Positions 9,055-17,523 of a stretch of DNA of 64,000 nucleotides are shown piece after piece. The first letter of the stretch is position 1; every line of letters starts with the position of its first letter. The position numbers and the translations under genes are program-made. The notes beneath the pieces are model-generated. The model saw nothing but the letters and a program-made list of their open reading frames with translations. It searched no databases and was not told where the DNA came from. Origin of the DNA: Clostridia bacterium (GTDB lineage: Bacteria; Bacillota; Clostridia; Christensenellales; CAG-138); assembly GCA_003246365.1 (NCBI GenBank), contig QKAN01000031.1, forward strand, positions 1 through 64,000. The letters run 5' to 3'.

Positions 9055-9164
9055 CTCATTCCATTCTATTTTAATCACTGAAACCAAGTCGCTAGAAGGT
9101 ATTTCTGTTTTCTAAATGCGCACTTTGCGTAGTTTTGGCAGATATGCATTGCATATAATCATTC

Positions 9165-9200
9165 AAAAAAATGAGCCGACTAACTGTCGGCTCATTTTTC
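9165..9200. terminator. Bidirectional terminator
   Basis: ATGAGCCGAC (9171-9180), loop TAACT, GTCGGCTCAT (9186-9195), with an A-run before and a T-run after. It serves the small gene on the plus strand and the isomerase-like gene converging from the minus strand. Confidence 0.9.
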
Positions 9201-9212
9201 TTATTTTATTTT

Positions 9213-10421
9213 TTACGCTTCTCTGTTCAGTAACTTGAACAACTCGTCGATTTCGTCAACCCAGTCGCCTTTAACGATCATGTGGTGATTACTGATCGGC
9301 CCATGCGCGAAGTAGTCCACTCCATCAATCATGTTCAAACGCATCTGCGTCCGGCACAAATCCGCCCTATGTGGGGTCTCCAGCAGTTCTGCGCGCGCCG
9401 CATAATGCCGCGTCATCGAATCGTTGCACTTGAACACCGTTACCATACCCTGCTTTAGATCGCCGGCAACAGCAACGCCGATGCCCGACTCAAAATGCGT
9501 CGTCAGGTTATAACTGTCCGGCATATCGATCGGTAGCGTGCAGTGTGCAAAAATGATCTCGCTCGTTTCCGCATCCATACAACTGGGGTTTGCCATAAAG
9601 GAAGAAAGACCTGTCACCGAGTTTAGAATGACCATGCTCGCGAGACTCTTTGTGTCTCCTTCGCATGCGGCAGGAATTCCCTGTGCGTTGAGAATTGCCA
9701 ATGCAAGACATCCGGTCGTCTGAATCAGGCTCAGTAGTTCGAAACAGCGCACCGTAACCGCCTGCAGATTGTATTTTTCAATCATCCGGCAGGTCGCGCC
9801 GTAAACGTTCAGCGCTTTCTCAACCTCTTCCGGCGCATATCCGGTCGCTTTGAGTTCCTGTGTCAGTTCGTTTTCGGGATATCCGCCTTTGTGATATTCC
9901 TCTACAAGCTCAGTTAGCGAAAGGTCGATCAGTTCCATTCCTGTGGCGGCGCGCAGTTTCTCGGCATCTGCCTCGCTCGCAATCAAACCGGAAGGTTTTC
10001 CAATTGCGCCGAGCCGAAGCCCGTTGATCTTCCGTTTTGCGTTTGCCGCACGCAGTAATACGCCAAGGCGCTTTGCAACGGTCTCTATAGAACCATGCAA
10101 AATCTCACCCGGTTCGCCTTGCTCGTCCAAATACCCCATAATCTCCATCGCCGCGGCGAGTGAGTTATAGGCAGGTGTGGTCAGCAGGATATATGGCGGC
10201 TTTGCCGCCCGATAATTCGAGAGAAATCCCATTTCCGCACCGCCGGATGCGATAAAGAACACAGGAAGCTCCTGCGAAACAACTTCATCCAGCGATCCGT
10301 TGCTCACGCGAACGCCGAGCGCTTTGCTCAATTCGCCTAAGAATTCATCGCTGTATGCGGGTATGTTCGGATCGTTGCAATCGACAGGACCCATCAAAAA
10401 AAATACTTTCAGTTCATCCAT
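9213..10421 (-). CDS. L-fucose/L-arabinose isomerase-fold protein
   Basis: A 402-residue protein resembling the L-fucose isomerase-like family: an N-terminal Rossmann-like half (KVFFLMGPVDCNDPN, then ASGGAEMGFL), and a C-terminal half with the metal-site-like motif CEGDTKSLASMVILNSVTG and a late HGPISNHHMIVKGDW segment. Such proteins interconvert aldoses and ketoses, but family members next to nucleoside salvage genes have no assigned substrate. ATG 10421 is preferred (AGGAGAGAG about 7 bases upstream) over a start 6 codons earlier. It is the last gene of the ECF operon, so it may act on the sugar released from an imported nucleoside. That role is inference. Confidence 0.78.
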   Translation of the reverse strand: MDELKVFFLMGPVDCNDPNIPAYSDEFLGELSKALGVRVSNGSLDEVVSQELPVFFIASGGAEMGFLSNYRAAKPPYILLTTPAYNSLAAAMEIMGYLDEQGEPGEILHGSIETVAKRLGVLLRAANAKRKINGLRLGAIGKPSGLIASEADAEKLRAATGMELIDLSLTELVEEYHKGGYPENELTQELKATGYAPEEVEKALNVYGATCRMIEKYNLQAVTVRCFELLSLIQTTGCLALAILNAQGIPAACEGDTKSLASMVILNSVTGLSSFMANPSCMDAETSEIIFAHCTLPIDMPDSYNLTTHFESGIGVAVAGDLKQGMVTVFKCNDSMTRHYAARAELLETPHRADLCRTQMRLNMIDGVDYFAHGPISNHHMIVKGDWVDEIDELFKLLNREA

Positions 10422-10457
10422 CGTTTCTCTCTCCTGCATTTTTCGATATGCTATCTG

Positions 10458-11201
10458 TTATTTCGCCGCGTCTGCACGAATCAACGTGCGCAGCGCTTCA
10501 ACGGCGATTGTGATTGTCTGATCCATGCTCTGGAAAGACATAACCGCGCCGGCGCGGCATTTGCGAATTGCCGAAACAACAAACAGCGCTGCGGTTTCCA
10601 TTTCGGACGCCATGACGTTTCCGCCGCGCCATGCCTCCCAGCGTTCCTTGAGGCGCGGTCCGTTGGGCAATCCGTCCGGATCGATCTGCCCGTAAAAAGA
10701 ATCCTTGCACTGCACGATTCCTTCCGCATAATTAAACCCGTGCGCAACCGCCGCATCCGACAATGCAGCAACGATATGCCTGTTTGCAATCGCGGGATAC
10801 TCGATCGGAATATATTGCGGGGTTGTTCCCTCGTCCCGCACAGAACCGGTTACGATAACGCCCTGCAGCGCTTCATCCATCGATTCGTCGCATACGCGTC
10901 CGGCTGTGCCGATTCGAATGAATGTATTCGCGCCGCATTGAATCAGTTCTTCCAGCGCAATCGCCGCGGAAGGGCACCCCATGCCCGTCGAAGTCACCGA
11001 AACGGGCACGCCGTCCAATGTTCCGGTCCAGGTTTTGTGTTCGCGGTTATGCGCAACGAGCACCGGATTATCAAACCGCTGCGCGATAATGTCCGTACGA
11101 AACGGATCGCCCGGAAGCAGCACATAGCGGCCTACGTCGCCCTTTTTGCAGCAAATATGATAGTGAAGTTCTTTCTCGTTGAGGCATTCCATGCAATCCA
11201 T
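10458..11201 (-). CDS. Nucleoside phosphorylase (uridine/purine phosphorylase family, NP-I)
   Basis: A 247-residue NP-I phosphorylase: phosphate-binding LLPGDPFRTD (about 28-37), STGMGCPSAAIALEEL (about 71-86), the ribose/base motif IRIGTAGRV and the ribose-binding ASEMETAALFVV near residue 200. It cleaves a nucleoside with phosphate to base plus (deoxy)ribose-1-phosphate. The overall pattern is nearer uridine phosphorylase than purine nucleoside phosphorylase, but the base specificity is not certain. It lies between the ECF ATPase gene and the isomerase-like gene with gaps of about 20-35 bases, so it probably processes what the ECF transporter imports. Confidence 0.9.
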   Translation of the reverse strand: MDCMECLNEKELHYHICCKKGDVGRYVLLPGDPFRTDIIAQRFDNPVLVAHNREHKTWTGTLDGVPVSVTSTGMGCPSAAIALEELIQCGANTFIRIGTAGRVCDESMDEALQGVIVTGSVRDEGTTPQYIPIEYPAIANRHIVAALSDAAVAHGFNYAEGIVQCKDSFYGQIDPDGLPNGPRLKERWEAWRGGNVMASEMETAALFVVSAIRKCRAGAVMSFQSMDQTITIAVEALRTLIRADAAK

Positions 11202-11222
11202 AGTTCGCTCCTTAAATCTGTT

Positions 11223-12035
11223 TTATTGTTCGCAGGCGGCGCAAATTAAATCGACCGCCTCGTCCATTTGAGTTACGCTGTTCGACAAGCCCAGCGCACC
11301 GCAAATGCGGCTAACATACGGCTGCTTCAGCATCGCTTCGTCCAGCGCAGGCAGGTTCCAGAACACTTCCTTCGGTTTACCATCCAAAATTACTTTCTTA
11401 TTGGACATGACGATCACGCGGGAAAAGTTATCCGCAACAAAAACCATGTCGTGCGATATCGTAATCAGTGTTTTGCCCTTTTCTGCGAGGTCGCGCAAGA
11501 TGCGGGAAAGTCTCTTGTTCCCGTTAAAATCCTGCCCTGCGGTAGGCTCGTCAAAGATCAATACATCGCAGTCCATAGCAATGATTGCCGCGATGGTAAC
11601 AAACTTGCGCACCGAGAGCGGCAGATTGTATGGATTTTCCTCGCGGAAGCGCTTCATGCCCGTGATTTTGAGCGCGTAATCGACCAGTTCTTTTACCTTT
11701 TCTTCGGGAAGTTTCATCATGCGCGGACCAAATTCCACTTCCGCTAACACGGTGGAATGAAAAATCTGGTCGTCGGGGTTTTGAAATACATAGCCGACTG
11801 TGCGGGAAACCTGCGCGGTGGTTCTCCCCTTTGTGGTTTTTCCATCAATGATGACGTCTCCGTCTGTCGGGTAATGCAGCGCGTTGAGCAGTTTTACCGT
11901 TGTGGTTTTCCCCGCTCCGTTCTGCCCGACGATTGCGACATTTTCTCCCTTTTCAATGGAAAACGATACGCCGTCCACCGCAAGGTGACCGTCCGGATAA
12001 GCGAAACGAACGTCTTTTAATTCAATGTATGCCAT
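11223..12035 (-). CDS. ECF transporter ATPase with atypical signature motif
   Basis: A 270-residue CbiO/EcfA-type ABC ATPase energising the ECF module. Walker A GQNGAGKTT is at 37-45, the Q-loop FQNPDDQ at about 84-90, Walker B VLIFDEP at about 158-164 and the H-loop ISHDMVF follows. The ABC signature, normally LSGGQ, reads LSVRK (140-144), while the paired ATPase has an intact signature; one of the two composite ATP sites may therefore be degenerate. It follows the second ATPase gene after only 3 bases and precedes the phosphorylase gene. The subunit role is clear; the substrate is not shown by the ATPase. Confidence 0.92.
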   Translation of the reverse strand: MAYIELKDVRFAYPDGHLAVDGVSFSIEKGENVAIVGQNGAGKTTTVKLLNALHYPTDGDVIIDGKTTKGRTTAQVSRTVGYVFQNPDDQIFHSTVLAEVEFGPRMMKLPEEKVKELVDYALKITGMKRFREENPYNLPLSVRKFVTIAAIIAMDCDVLIFDEPTAGQDFNGNKRLSRILRDLAEKGKTLITISHDMVFVADNFSRVIVMSNKKVILDGKPKEVFWNLPALDEAMLKQPYVSRICGALGLSNSVTQMDEAVDLICAACEQ

Positions 12036-12038
12036 ACG

Positions 12039-12899
12039 TCATTTGCCTCCTTTTTGAACGGCCTTACCGATTACTTCAAGCGCCTGCGCTTCCGTAATCG
12101 GAATATAGTCCAGCGCAACGCCGCGTTGCATCAGCTGTCCGCCGAGCACCGCGTACTGCGGCAGCTGAACACCCTGTTCTTCCAGAGAAAGGTCGGAGAG
12201 AATCGATTGTTTGTCTCCAAAGCGAATCATTTCGCCGCCTTTGAACACCATGATTTCATCGGCAAATTCCGCCAGCAAATCCACTTTATGCTCGACCAGC
12301 ACGATGGTTTTCTTCTGTTTCTTGAGCATTTCGATAATTTCGAATACGCTCTCCGTACCTTCCGGGTCAAGCTGGGACGTTGGCTCGTCGATGACAAAAA
12401 TACTCGGGTTGAGCGCAAGTACGGAAGCGAGCGCAAGGCGCTGCTGCTGTCCGCCTGAAATTTCGAACGGGTTCTTCATCGCGAGAGATTCAATCTTTGT
12501 CTGCCGCATAACGTCAACAACGCGGTCTTCGATTTCATCGACAGGCGTGCCGAAGTTTTCCAGTCCGAATGCGATTTCCTCAAATACCGTATCCTTCACG
12601 CCGCTGATCTGGTTAAACGGATTTTGAAACGCAAACCCGATGCGAAGCGCCAGTTCTCCCGGCCCGTATAGAAGCGTTGATTTTCCGTCAACGAGTACTT
12701 CGCCTTTGAGTTCTCCCTGATAAAAACTCGGCGCAAATCCGCGCATCAGGGCGCAAAGCGTGGTTTTGCCGGAGCCATTGGCTCCGATTACGCCGTAAAA
12801 CTTGCCTTCTTCTATTTTTAAATTGAGGTTTTTAATCGCAGGCCGCGACGTCAGCGGGTAATTGTATGTTACATCCTTCAGTTCGATTACCGTACCCAT
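12039..12899 (-). CDS. ECF transporter ATPase (EcfA-type)
   Basis: A 286-residue ABC ATPase, partner of the preceding one: Walker A GANGSGKTT (39-47), Q-loop FQNPFNQ (about 91-97), intact signature ISGGQQQR (147-154) and Walker B IFVIDEP (167-173). ATG 12899 is used rather than an upstream in-frame TTG because GGAGGG lies 7 bases before it. The start overlaps the EcfT gene by 13 bases, indicating translational coupling within the S-T-A-A operon. Confidence 0.93.
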   Translation of the reverse strand: MGTVIELKDVTYNYPLTSRPAIKNLNLKIEEGKFYGVIGANGSGKTTLCALMRGFAPSFYQGELKGEVLVDGKSTLLYGPGELALRIGFAFQNPFNQISGVKDTVFEEIAFGLENFGTPVDEIEDRVVDVMRQTKIESLAMKNPFEISGGQQQRLALASVLALNPSIFVIDEPTSQLDPEGTESVFEIIEMLKKQKKTIVLVEHKVDLLAEFADEIMVFKGGEMIRFGDKQSILSDLSLEEQGVQLPQYAVLGGQLMQRGVALDYIPITEAQALEVIGKAVQKGGK

Positions 12900-13723
12900 T
12901 GCAAGACCCTCCAAACCAGAAATACAAGCGACAACGCACAGGTAATGATCAGCGCCAACGGTTCGTATCCGTTTTTCGTTACCTCAAACACTCTTGTCTT
13001 TTTGCAGGTTGTGTCAAATCCTTTCGACTCCAGCGTGAGCACGCGCTCCTCTGTGTTCGTAACGGCGCTGAGCACAAGCGGCACGATGGACGGAAAAAAC
13101 GCACGCATACGCACGAGTAAATTTCCCTCGGTTTCAACGCCGCGCGCGCGCTGCGCGTTCATAATCGTCTTGCTGTTTTTGCCGAGTACTTCAATCATCT
13201 GCAGGGAAGACATGAATACGTAAGTCGATTTGTAATGCATGCCGCTTTTTTCAAGCGCACGGGAAAGCTCTTTGTTCTCTGTCGTTTGAAACATCCAAAC
13301 GAAAATGCCTGCAACATTCATGATGTTCATGGAAAGTTCGATGCCGTTTTGCAAGCCGTATTGGTAGATCGTCGGCGCAATGACAAACGGTTTGTCCGTA
13401 ATATACCAGCGCACCAGCTCGACAATCGGTTTCCCTTCTCCCGCAGTTTGCACTAAAAACGCCTGCAGAAGAATAATCATAGATGCAACAAGCAAGACTT
13501 TTGAGATTGCTTTCCAAAATCTTGCGAGCGTTACTCCGCTCAAAAATGTCAGCGTTGGTACAATCAGAAACCACGCAAACAATAAATACGCATATCCGTC
13601 AAAACGAATGCTTGCAATGATTCCCGACATAACGGAATAGATCAATACAATCCAAAGTTTTGTCATCGGATACAACGATGCAATCGGGTTTTTCTTTGTT
13701 ACCTGTATCTGTTCAATGTACAT
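12887..13723 (-). CDS. ECF transporter transmembrane component EcfT
   Basis: A 278-residue EcfT/CbiQ-family protein with about five hydrophobic segments and the cytoplasmic coupling-helix region near residues 160-215 (including MNAQRARGVE, the Ala-Arg-Gly motif that docks on the ATPases). It links the S component to the two ATPases. It starts at ATG 13723, 108 bases after the S-component gene; that gap holds a strong GC-rich hairpin that may set different expression of S and T subunits. Confidence 0.93.
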   Translation of the reverse strand: MYIEQIQVTKKNPIASLYPMTKLWIVLIYSVMSGIIASIRFDGYAYLLFAWFLIVPTLTFLSGVTLARFWKAISKVLLVASMIILLQAFLVQTAGEGKPIVELVRWYITDKPFVIAPTIYQYGLQNGIELSMNIMNVAGIFVWMFQTTENKELSRALEKSGMHYKSTYVFMSSLQMIEVLGKNSKTIMNAQRARGVETEGNLLVRMRAFFPSIVPLVLSAVTNTEERVLTLESKGFDTTCKKTRVFEVTKNGYEPLALIITCALSLVFLVWRVLQWVR

Positions 13724-13750
13724 ACTGGTTCAGCTCCCATTTCATCACAT

Positions 13751-13786
13751 AAGGCGGGACGCGGACACGCCGCCCGCGTCCGCCTT
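13751..13786 (-). other. GC-rich hairpin between ECF S and T genes
   Basis: AAGGCGGGACGCGG pairs with CCGCGTCCGCCTT with one bulged base. No T-run follows on the minus strand, so it is more likely an mRNA processing or stability element, or a partial terminator, than a full terminator. Confidence 0.55.
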
Positions 13787-13831
13787 TGGGGAATAATCAG
13801 ACAGATCGAAATTCAGAAAAAGTGGTTTCTA

Positions 13832-14491
13832 TTATTCTTCTTCTTCGCTTTCCGCTTCTTCTCTGGCTGCTTCAGCCGCTGCGCGCGCTTTTTTCGAAAT
13901 ATAGAATTCGCCGCAGCTATACTTGACGAGCGTCCGCATCGGGATCACCTTAATGATGAGCCAGCAGATGAAGTAGGAAATGATACGGTCGAGTACCGTG
14001 AAGATGAGCTCAACGCTGATAACAGACTGCCAGATGCTCTTTCCGGAAGCCATCAACGTTGCGGTCAGAAGAGAAGTGCCGCCGCCGGTGATGCCGCCGA
14101 ATACAAGAACTACGATCGGAGCGGCGGAGATAATGGAAGCCAGCGCCATGAGCACCATGGAGATGATCCATTTCCACCAGTTGCTGAACATGTTGCCTCT
14201 GGAGAGGAAACCAGTGACGAGACCGACAATGATGTTAACCGGGATAAAATAGAAGTTAACCGGATTTGCAATGCCCGTGACAACGTTTGTCAGAGCGCCT
14301 GCGACCGCACCAACCCAGGGACCGGCGAGCATACCGGCAAGGATCGTACCGATCGTATCGAGATAGAACGGGAGTTTCAGCAAAGATGCCAACTGTCCGC
14401 CGACGAAATTGATCGCAACCGCAATCGGGATCAGCAGCAGAGCAACCATGCTGAAGTCATTTTTGAGGGTATACTTCTTCTTGAGTTCCAT
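13832..14491 (-). CDS. ECF transporter substrate-binding S component (CD3073-like)
   Basis: A 219-residue integral membrane S component with about six hydrophobic segments, fitting the group I know as the CD3073-type putative ECF S component, whose relatives lie beside CD3072-type desulfidase genes as here. It should bind the imported substrate; neighbouring phosphorylase and hydrolase genes suggest a nucleoside. ATG 14491 is preferred because GGAGG precedes it by 11 bases; an ATG six codons upstream has no site. The C-terminal 20 residues are an odd run of Ala, Glu, Arg and Lys ending in EEEE, a soluble charged tail. Substrate is inferred, not shown. Confidence 0.86.
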   Translation of the reverse strand: MELKKKYTLKNDFSMVALLLIPIAVAINFVGGQLASLLKLPFYLDTIGTILAGMLAGPWVGAVAGALTNVVTGIANPVNFYFIPVNIIVGLVTGFLSRGNMFSNWWKWIISMVLMALASIISAAPIVVLVFGGITGGGTSLLTATLMASGKSIWQSVISVELIFTVLDRIISYFICWLIIKVIPMRTLVKYSCGEFYISKKARAAAEAAREEAESEEEE

Positions 14492-14582
14492 GTGTTCTTG
14501 TACCTCCATCCTTTTTTATATCAACATGATTATCATGTTGGATACCCAAACGAAGAATGCGAGAATTGCGCGAAAATACTCT

Positions 14583-15731
14583 TTATGCGGCAACCGTACG
14601 GTCGGCGCGGCGCATATACGCCATGATCAACGCCGCAGCAAAGCTAAGCCCGGCAATGATAAAGTACAGGCTGCGCGGTTCACCGATTGTCAGATAATAG
14701 CTGATTGCCGGTTGAAAGATCATTCCGCCGATGCCGGAAGAAAACACGATGAGCGAAAACGACGCGGCGGCAGCGTCCGAGAAACGCTGCGCTGCCAGAA
14801 AAGCAACGCTGCCGTAGACCGGCGCAAACGCGAGGCCGACGAGCACCACGGCGATAATTTTAAATATCGCCCCGGGCAGCAGCGTCAGGAGCAGGCAGCC
14901 GAGCGCGGCAAGCGAAAAATAATACGGCATAATGAGCGAAGGCGAGCGGAAAAGACTGCCGATCAAACGCCCGAATATGCTGGCAAACCAATACGCCGAA
15001 AGCGCAAACGCGCCATAAGTACCGATCCCCTGTCCGGTAAAGTAACTGCCAATCCAATATGTCACGGCAGTTTCTGATCCGACAAAGATGATCATGACAA
15101 GCATATAAAGCAGCATATACGGACTGCGCAGCAGGCGAAGGATTACAGCGCCTTCTTCCCGCTGCTCGCGCGGCTGCGGTTCGCCAACGCCGCGTGAAAC
15201 CAGCCAGTAGATCGAAAATCCAATATAGCTGCAGGCAATGATAGCATAAGCCGGACGGAATTCGTCTTGCTTGAGCAGCAGCGAGAGCAAAATCGGCGTA
15301 ATCACAGCGCCGACGCTGAAAATCGCCTGTGTCAGGTTCAGCGAGCGGTTTGCGTTTTCCCCGTTATGTTCCGAAATCAGCGCCATTGCGCAGCTTTCAT
15401 ATCCCGCGCTGCCGATGCCATAAACCAGGAATCCGGCAGTTACAAAAAGAATGCTGGACGAAACGGTTATCATAACCGCCCCGATAGCAACGATAAACGC
15501 GGTGATAATCGCGGTAAACCGTTTTCCTTTTCGCTGCGCAAGTTCGCCAAAAAAAAGCACCGCGATCACGCACCCAAAGTATAGTGCACTAATCATGTTG
15601 CCCATTTGCGTTTGACTTGCGCCGAGCGCAGTCGATATATTGTTAACGAGATTCTGATTGGCCGCGAAAAAGCAGCCCATCAAAGCGAAAATTAGAATTG
15701 CGGCACGATTGAAGTGTTTCCTGTTTTGCAA
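14583..15731 (-). CDS. MFS transporter
   Basis: A 382-residue major facilitator with about 12 hydrophobic segments and the loop motif GELAQRKGKR between helices 2 and 3. It is upstream of the ECF S gene on the same strand with a 91-base gap, and divergent from the nucleoside hydrolase gene, so it may move the same family of compounds or export a product. The start is uncertain: TTG 15731 keeps the first helix intact, with GGAGAT some 14 bases upstream. Substrate not predictable from sequence alone. Confidence 0.85.
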   Translation of the reverse strand: MQNRKHFNRAAILIFALMGCFFAANQNLVNNISTALGASQTQMGNMISALYFGCVIAVLFFGELAQRKGKRFTAIITAFIVAIGAVMITVSSSILFVTAGFLVYGIGSAGYESCAMALISEHNGENANRSLNLTQAIFSVGAVITPILLSLLLKQDEFRPAYAIIACSYIGFSIYWLVSRGVGEPQPREQREEGAVILRLLRSPYMLLYMLVMIIFVGSETAVTYWIGSYFTGQGIGTYGAFALSAYWFASIFGRLIGSLFRSPSLIMPYYFSLAALGCLLLTLLPGAIFKIIAVVLVGLAFAPVYGSVAFLAAQRFSDAAAASFSLIVFSSGIGGMIFQPAISYYLTIGEPRSLYFIIAGLSFAAALIMAYMRRADRTVAA

Positions 15732-15802
15732 CGCACGTAGTATTATCTCCGAAATCAGATTTACGTAATCATATCACGGTGCTTTTAAAAATGCAACCAT
15801 GG

Positions 15803-15824
15803 GTTATCTGTTTTTAAGGATAAC
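15803..15824. promoter_or_regulatory. Inverted repeat between MFS and nucleoside hydrolase genes
   Basis: GTTATC (15803-15808) and GATAAC (15819-15824), 10 bases apart, in the 176-base divergent spacer. It may be a shared operator; the arms are short, so support is modest. Confidence 0.35.
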
Positions 15825-15907
15825 GTTTTTTGTATTTTTCGTTTGCATTGTTTTTTGCGAAATATTGTGCTAACCTCTGAATCATCAATTCTTCAGGAGT
15901 GCATGTT

Positions 15908-16846
15908 ATGAATCGACAAAAGATTATTATCGACACGGATTGCGGCTCTGACGACGCAATGGCAATCGCCATGGCGCTGCGGGATGAGCGGTACGAAGTG
16001 CTTTTTTTCTCCGCTTGCTCCGGCAATGTCTGCGCCGATCAGGCTGTAATCAACACCCTGACCACCATTGAGTATGCCGCAACTTACGAGCCTCCTGTCT
16101 ATCTCGGCTCATCGCTCCCGCTCGTAAAAACGCTTGCTTTCGCGCACGAAACGCACGGCAACGACGGCATGGGAGACATCGGTCTTGTTCCGTCGCGCTT
16201 GCAGCGCGCGGAAGGAAACGGCGTTTTAAAAACGCTCGAAGCGCTTGAGCAAAGCGAACCCGGGGAAATTGAAATCGTTGCACTCGGGCCGCTGACCAAC
16301 CTTGCGCTCGCGATTCGCCTGAATCCGGAAGCGATGCGGCGCGTGAAGCGCATCTCCATCATGGGCAGCGCAGGACTCGGCACGGGAAACGTGACTCCCG
16401 CTTCGGAGTTCAACATTTGGCAAGACCCGGAGGCCGCAAAAATTGTTCTTGAATCGGGGTTGCCGCTGATGCTTGTCGGTTGGGATGCCTGTCTTGATGA
16501 ATCGATGCTCAATCCCGATGAAATCGCGCGCATTCGCAGCAGCGGCGCACTCGGTCAGTTTGCTATCGACTGTAACCGCTGTCTGATGGAGATGAACGCG
16601 GGGCGATTTGGCTACAACTGTCTCGACATGGCGGACCCGGCTGCGATGGCCGCCGCGCTGCATCCCGAATGCATCGACGTGTGTGACGCGTACTATTGCG
16701 AGGTTGATACGAGCAGCGGAATCAGCAGCGGAGCGGTGCTGGTGGATGTCTATGGCTTCTCTGGAAAAGAACCAAACACGCTTGTGTGCTCCAAGCTGAA
16801 AAGCGACATATACAAAGATTATATTTTTAGGATGCTCGGCGCATAA
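15908..16846 (+). CDS. Nucleoside hydrolase (IUNH family)
   Basis: A 312-residue ribonucleoside hydrolase that splits a nucleoside into base and ribose using a bound calcium. The N-terminal metal motif reads DTDCGSDDA (residues 9-17), with Cys where most members have Pro. The late motif usually HDP reads MADP: the Asp is kept but the preceding His, which protonates purine leaving groups in some members, is Ala. GTG 15899 is in frame, but ATG 15908 fits AGGAG (15895-15899) better. It is divergent from the MFS/ECF operon and next to the desulfidase and TenA-like genes. Family firm, base specificity unknown. Confidence 0.92.
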   Translation: MNRQKIIIDTDCGSDDAMAIAMALRDERYEVLFFSACSGNVCADQAVINTLTTIEYAATYEPPVYLGSSLPLVKTLAFAHETHGNDGMGDIGLVPSRLQRAEGNGVLKTLEALEQSEPGEIEIVALGPLTNLALAIRLNPEAMRRVKRISIMGSAGLGTGNVTPASEFNIWQDPEAAKIVLESGLPLMLVGWDACLDESMLNPDEIARIRSSGALGQFAIDCNRCLMEMNAGRFGYNCLDMADPAAMAAALHPECIDVCDAYYCEVDTSSGISSGAVLVDVYGFSGKEPNTLVCSKLKSDIYKDYIFRMLGA

Positions 16847-16870
16847 GAGAGCGAATCTCTTGTAACTACA

Positions 16871-17422
16871 TTAATCCAGCAAAGAAAGAATCTTGTGCGG
16901 TTCATCGGCAAACAAACCTTTGAGCGGCAAATCGATTCCTTCCTCTTGCAGCATATCGCGCAGTTCCTGCATCATGATGCCCGACCCTTCGACAAGGCGC
17001 GCGCTCGCAATTACCTCCGGCAAATCGTTCCGGTCTCCCAGATTTCCGCCCCATTCGCCTTTGCAGGTATAATCGACGCCGCAGCTCGGGCTTCCGTCTA
17101 TTCCGACAATACCGATCACTTCGAACCGACCGGAATTTGCAAGATATTCCTTGAGCTGTAAGACGATTTCCGTCAGCATTCTGCGGCATTCTTTTCTGAA
17201 ATACGGGGTATCGAACTGATCGGAAACATGTCCCCAGCGTCGACTTCCATAAAGAACAAACTCCGGGCACGGCAACTGAATGATCTGTATGCCGTCCGCC
17301 AATGCTTTTTGCAGAAACTTCCCGCGGAGCGCTTCTTCCGCAGCCATCTCCGCTTCGTTATACATAACGACCTTCGCCGCCGTATTCAGCACGCAATGCG
17401 CTGCAAACAACACTTTTTGCAT
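16871..17422 (-). CDS. TudS/DUF523-related putative desulfidase (CD3072-like)
   Basis: A 183-residue protein related to thiouracil desulfidase TudS (DUF523), a [4Fe-4S] enzyme that removes sulfur from thiouracil. The three cluster cysteines are recognisable: C10 (AAHCVLN), C52 in PCPE and C114 in GSPSCG. It matches the group I recall as CD3072-family TudS-related desulfidase, which accompanies CD3073-type S components. ATG 17422 is chosen because GAGGAG lies 7 bases upstream; an 87-residue longer frame runs back through the promoter. It is divergent from tenA and converges with the nucleoside hydrolase gene. The exact thio-substrate is unknown. Confidence 0.85.
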   Translation of the reverse strand: MQKVLFAAHCVLNTAAKVVMYNEAEMAAEEALRGKFLQKALADGIQIIQLPCPEFVLYGSRRWGHVSDQFDTPYFRKECRRMLTEIVLQLKEYLANSGRFEVIGIVGIDGSPSCGVDYTCKGEWGGNLGDRNDLPEVIASARLVEGSGIMMQELRDMLQEEGIDLPLKGLFADEPHKILSLLD

Positions 17423-17467
17423 ATTCTTCTCCTCGTAGACCGATTCCGCTGCGCGGGTGTCGCCTCG

Positions 17468-17496
17468 ATTGTAGCAGAATCCTCCGATAGCGGCAA
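17468..17496 (-). promoter_or_regulatory. Promoter of the TudS-related gene
   Basis: On the minus strand TTGCCG (17496-17491) and TACAAT (17473-17468) are 17 bases apart, with TGC just before the -10. It lies in the divergent spacer with tenA and supports the start at 17422. Confidence 0.7.
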
Positions 17497-17523
17497 CTAT
17501 ACTTCCGCAGAAAGGAACCGAAC

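Noticed and set aside
9213-14491. Thiamin or vitamin ECF transporter, suggested by the TenA-like gene
   Set aside because: No thiamin biosynthesis gene or THI-box is seen; the operon contains nucleoside phosphorylase and sugar isomerase genes instead.
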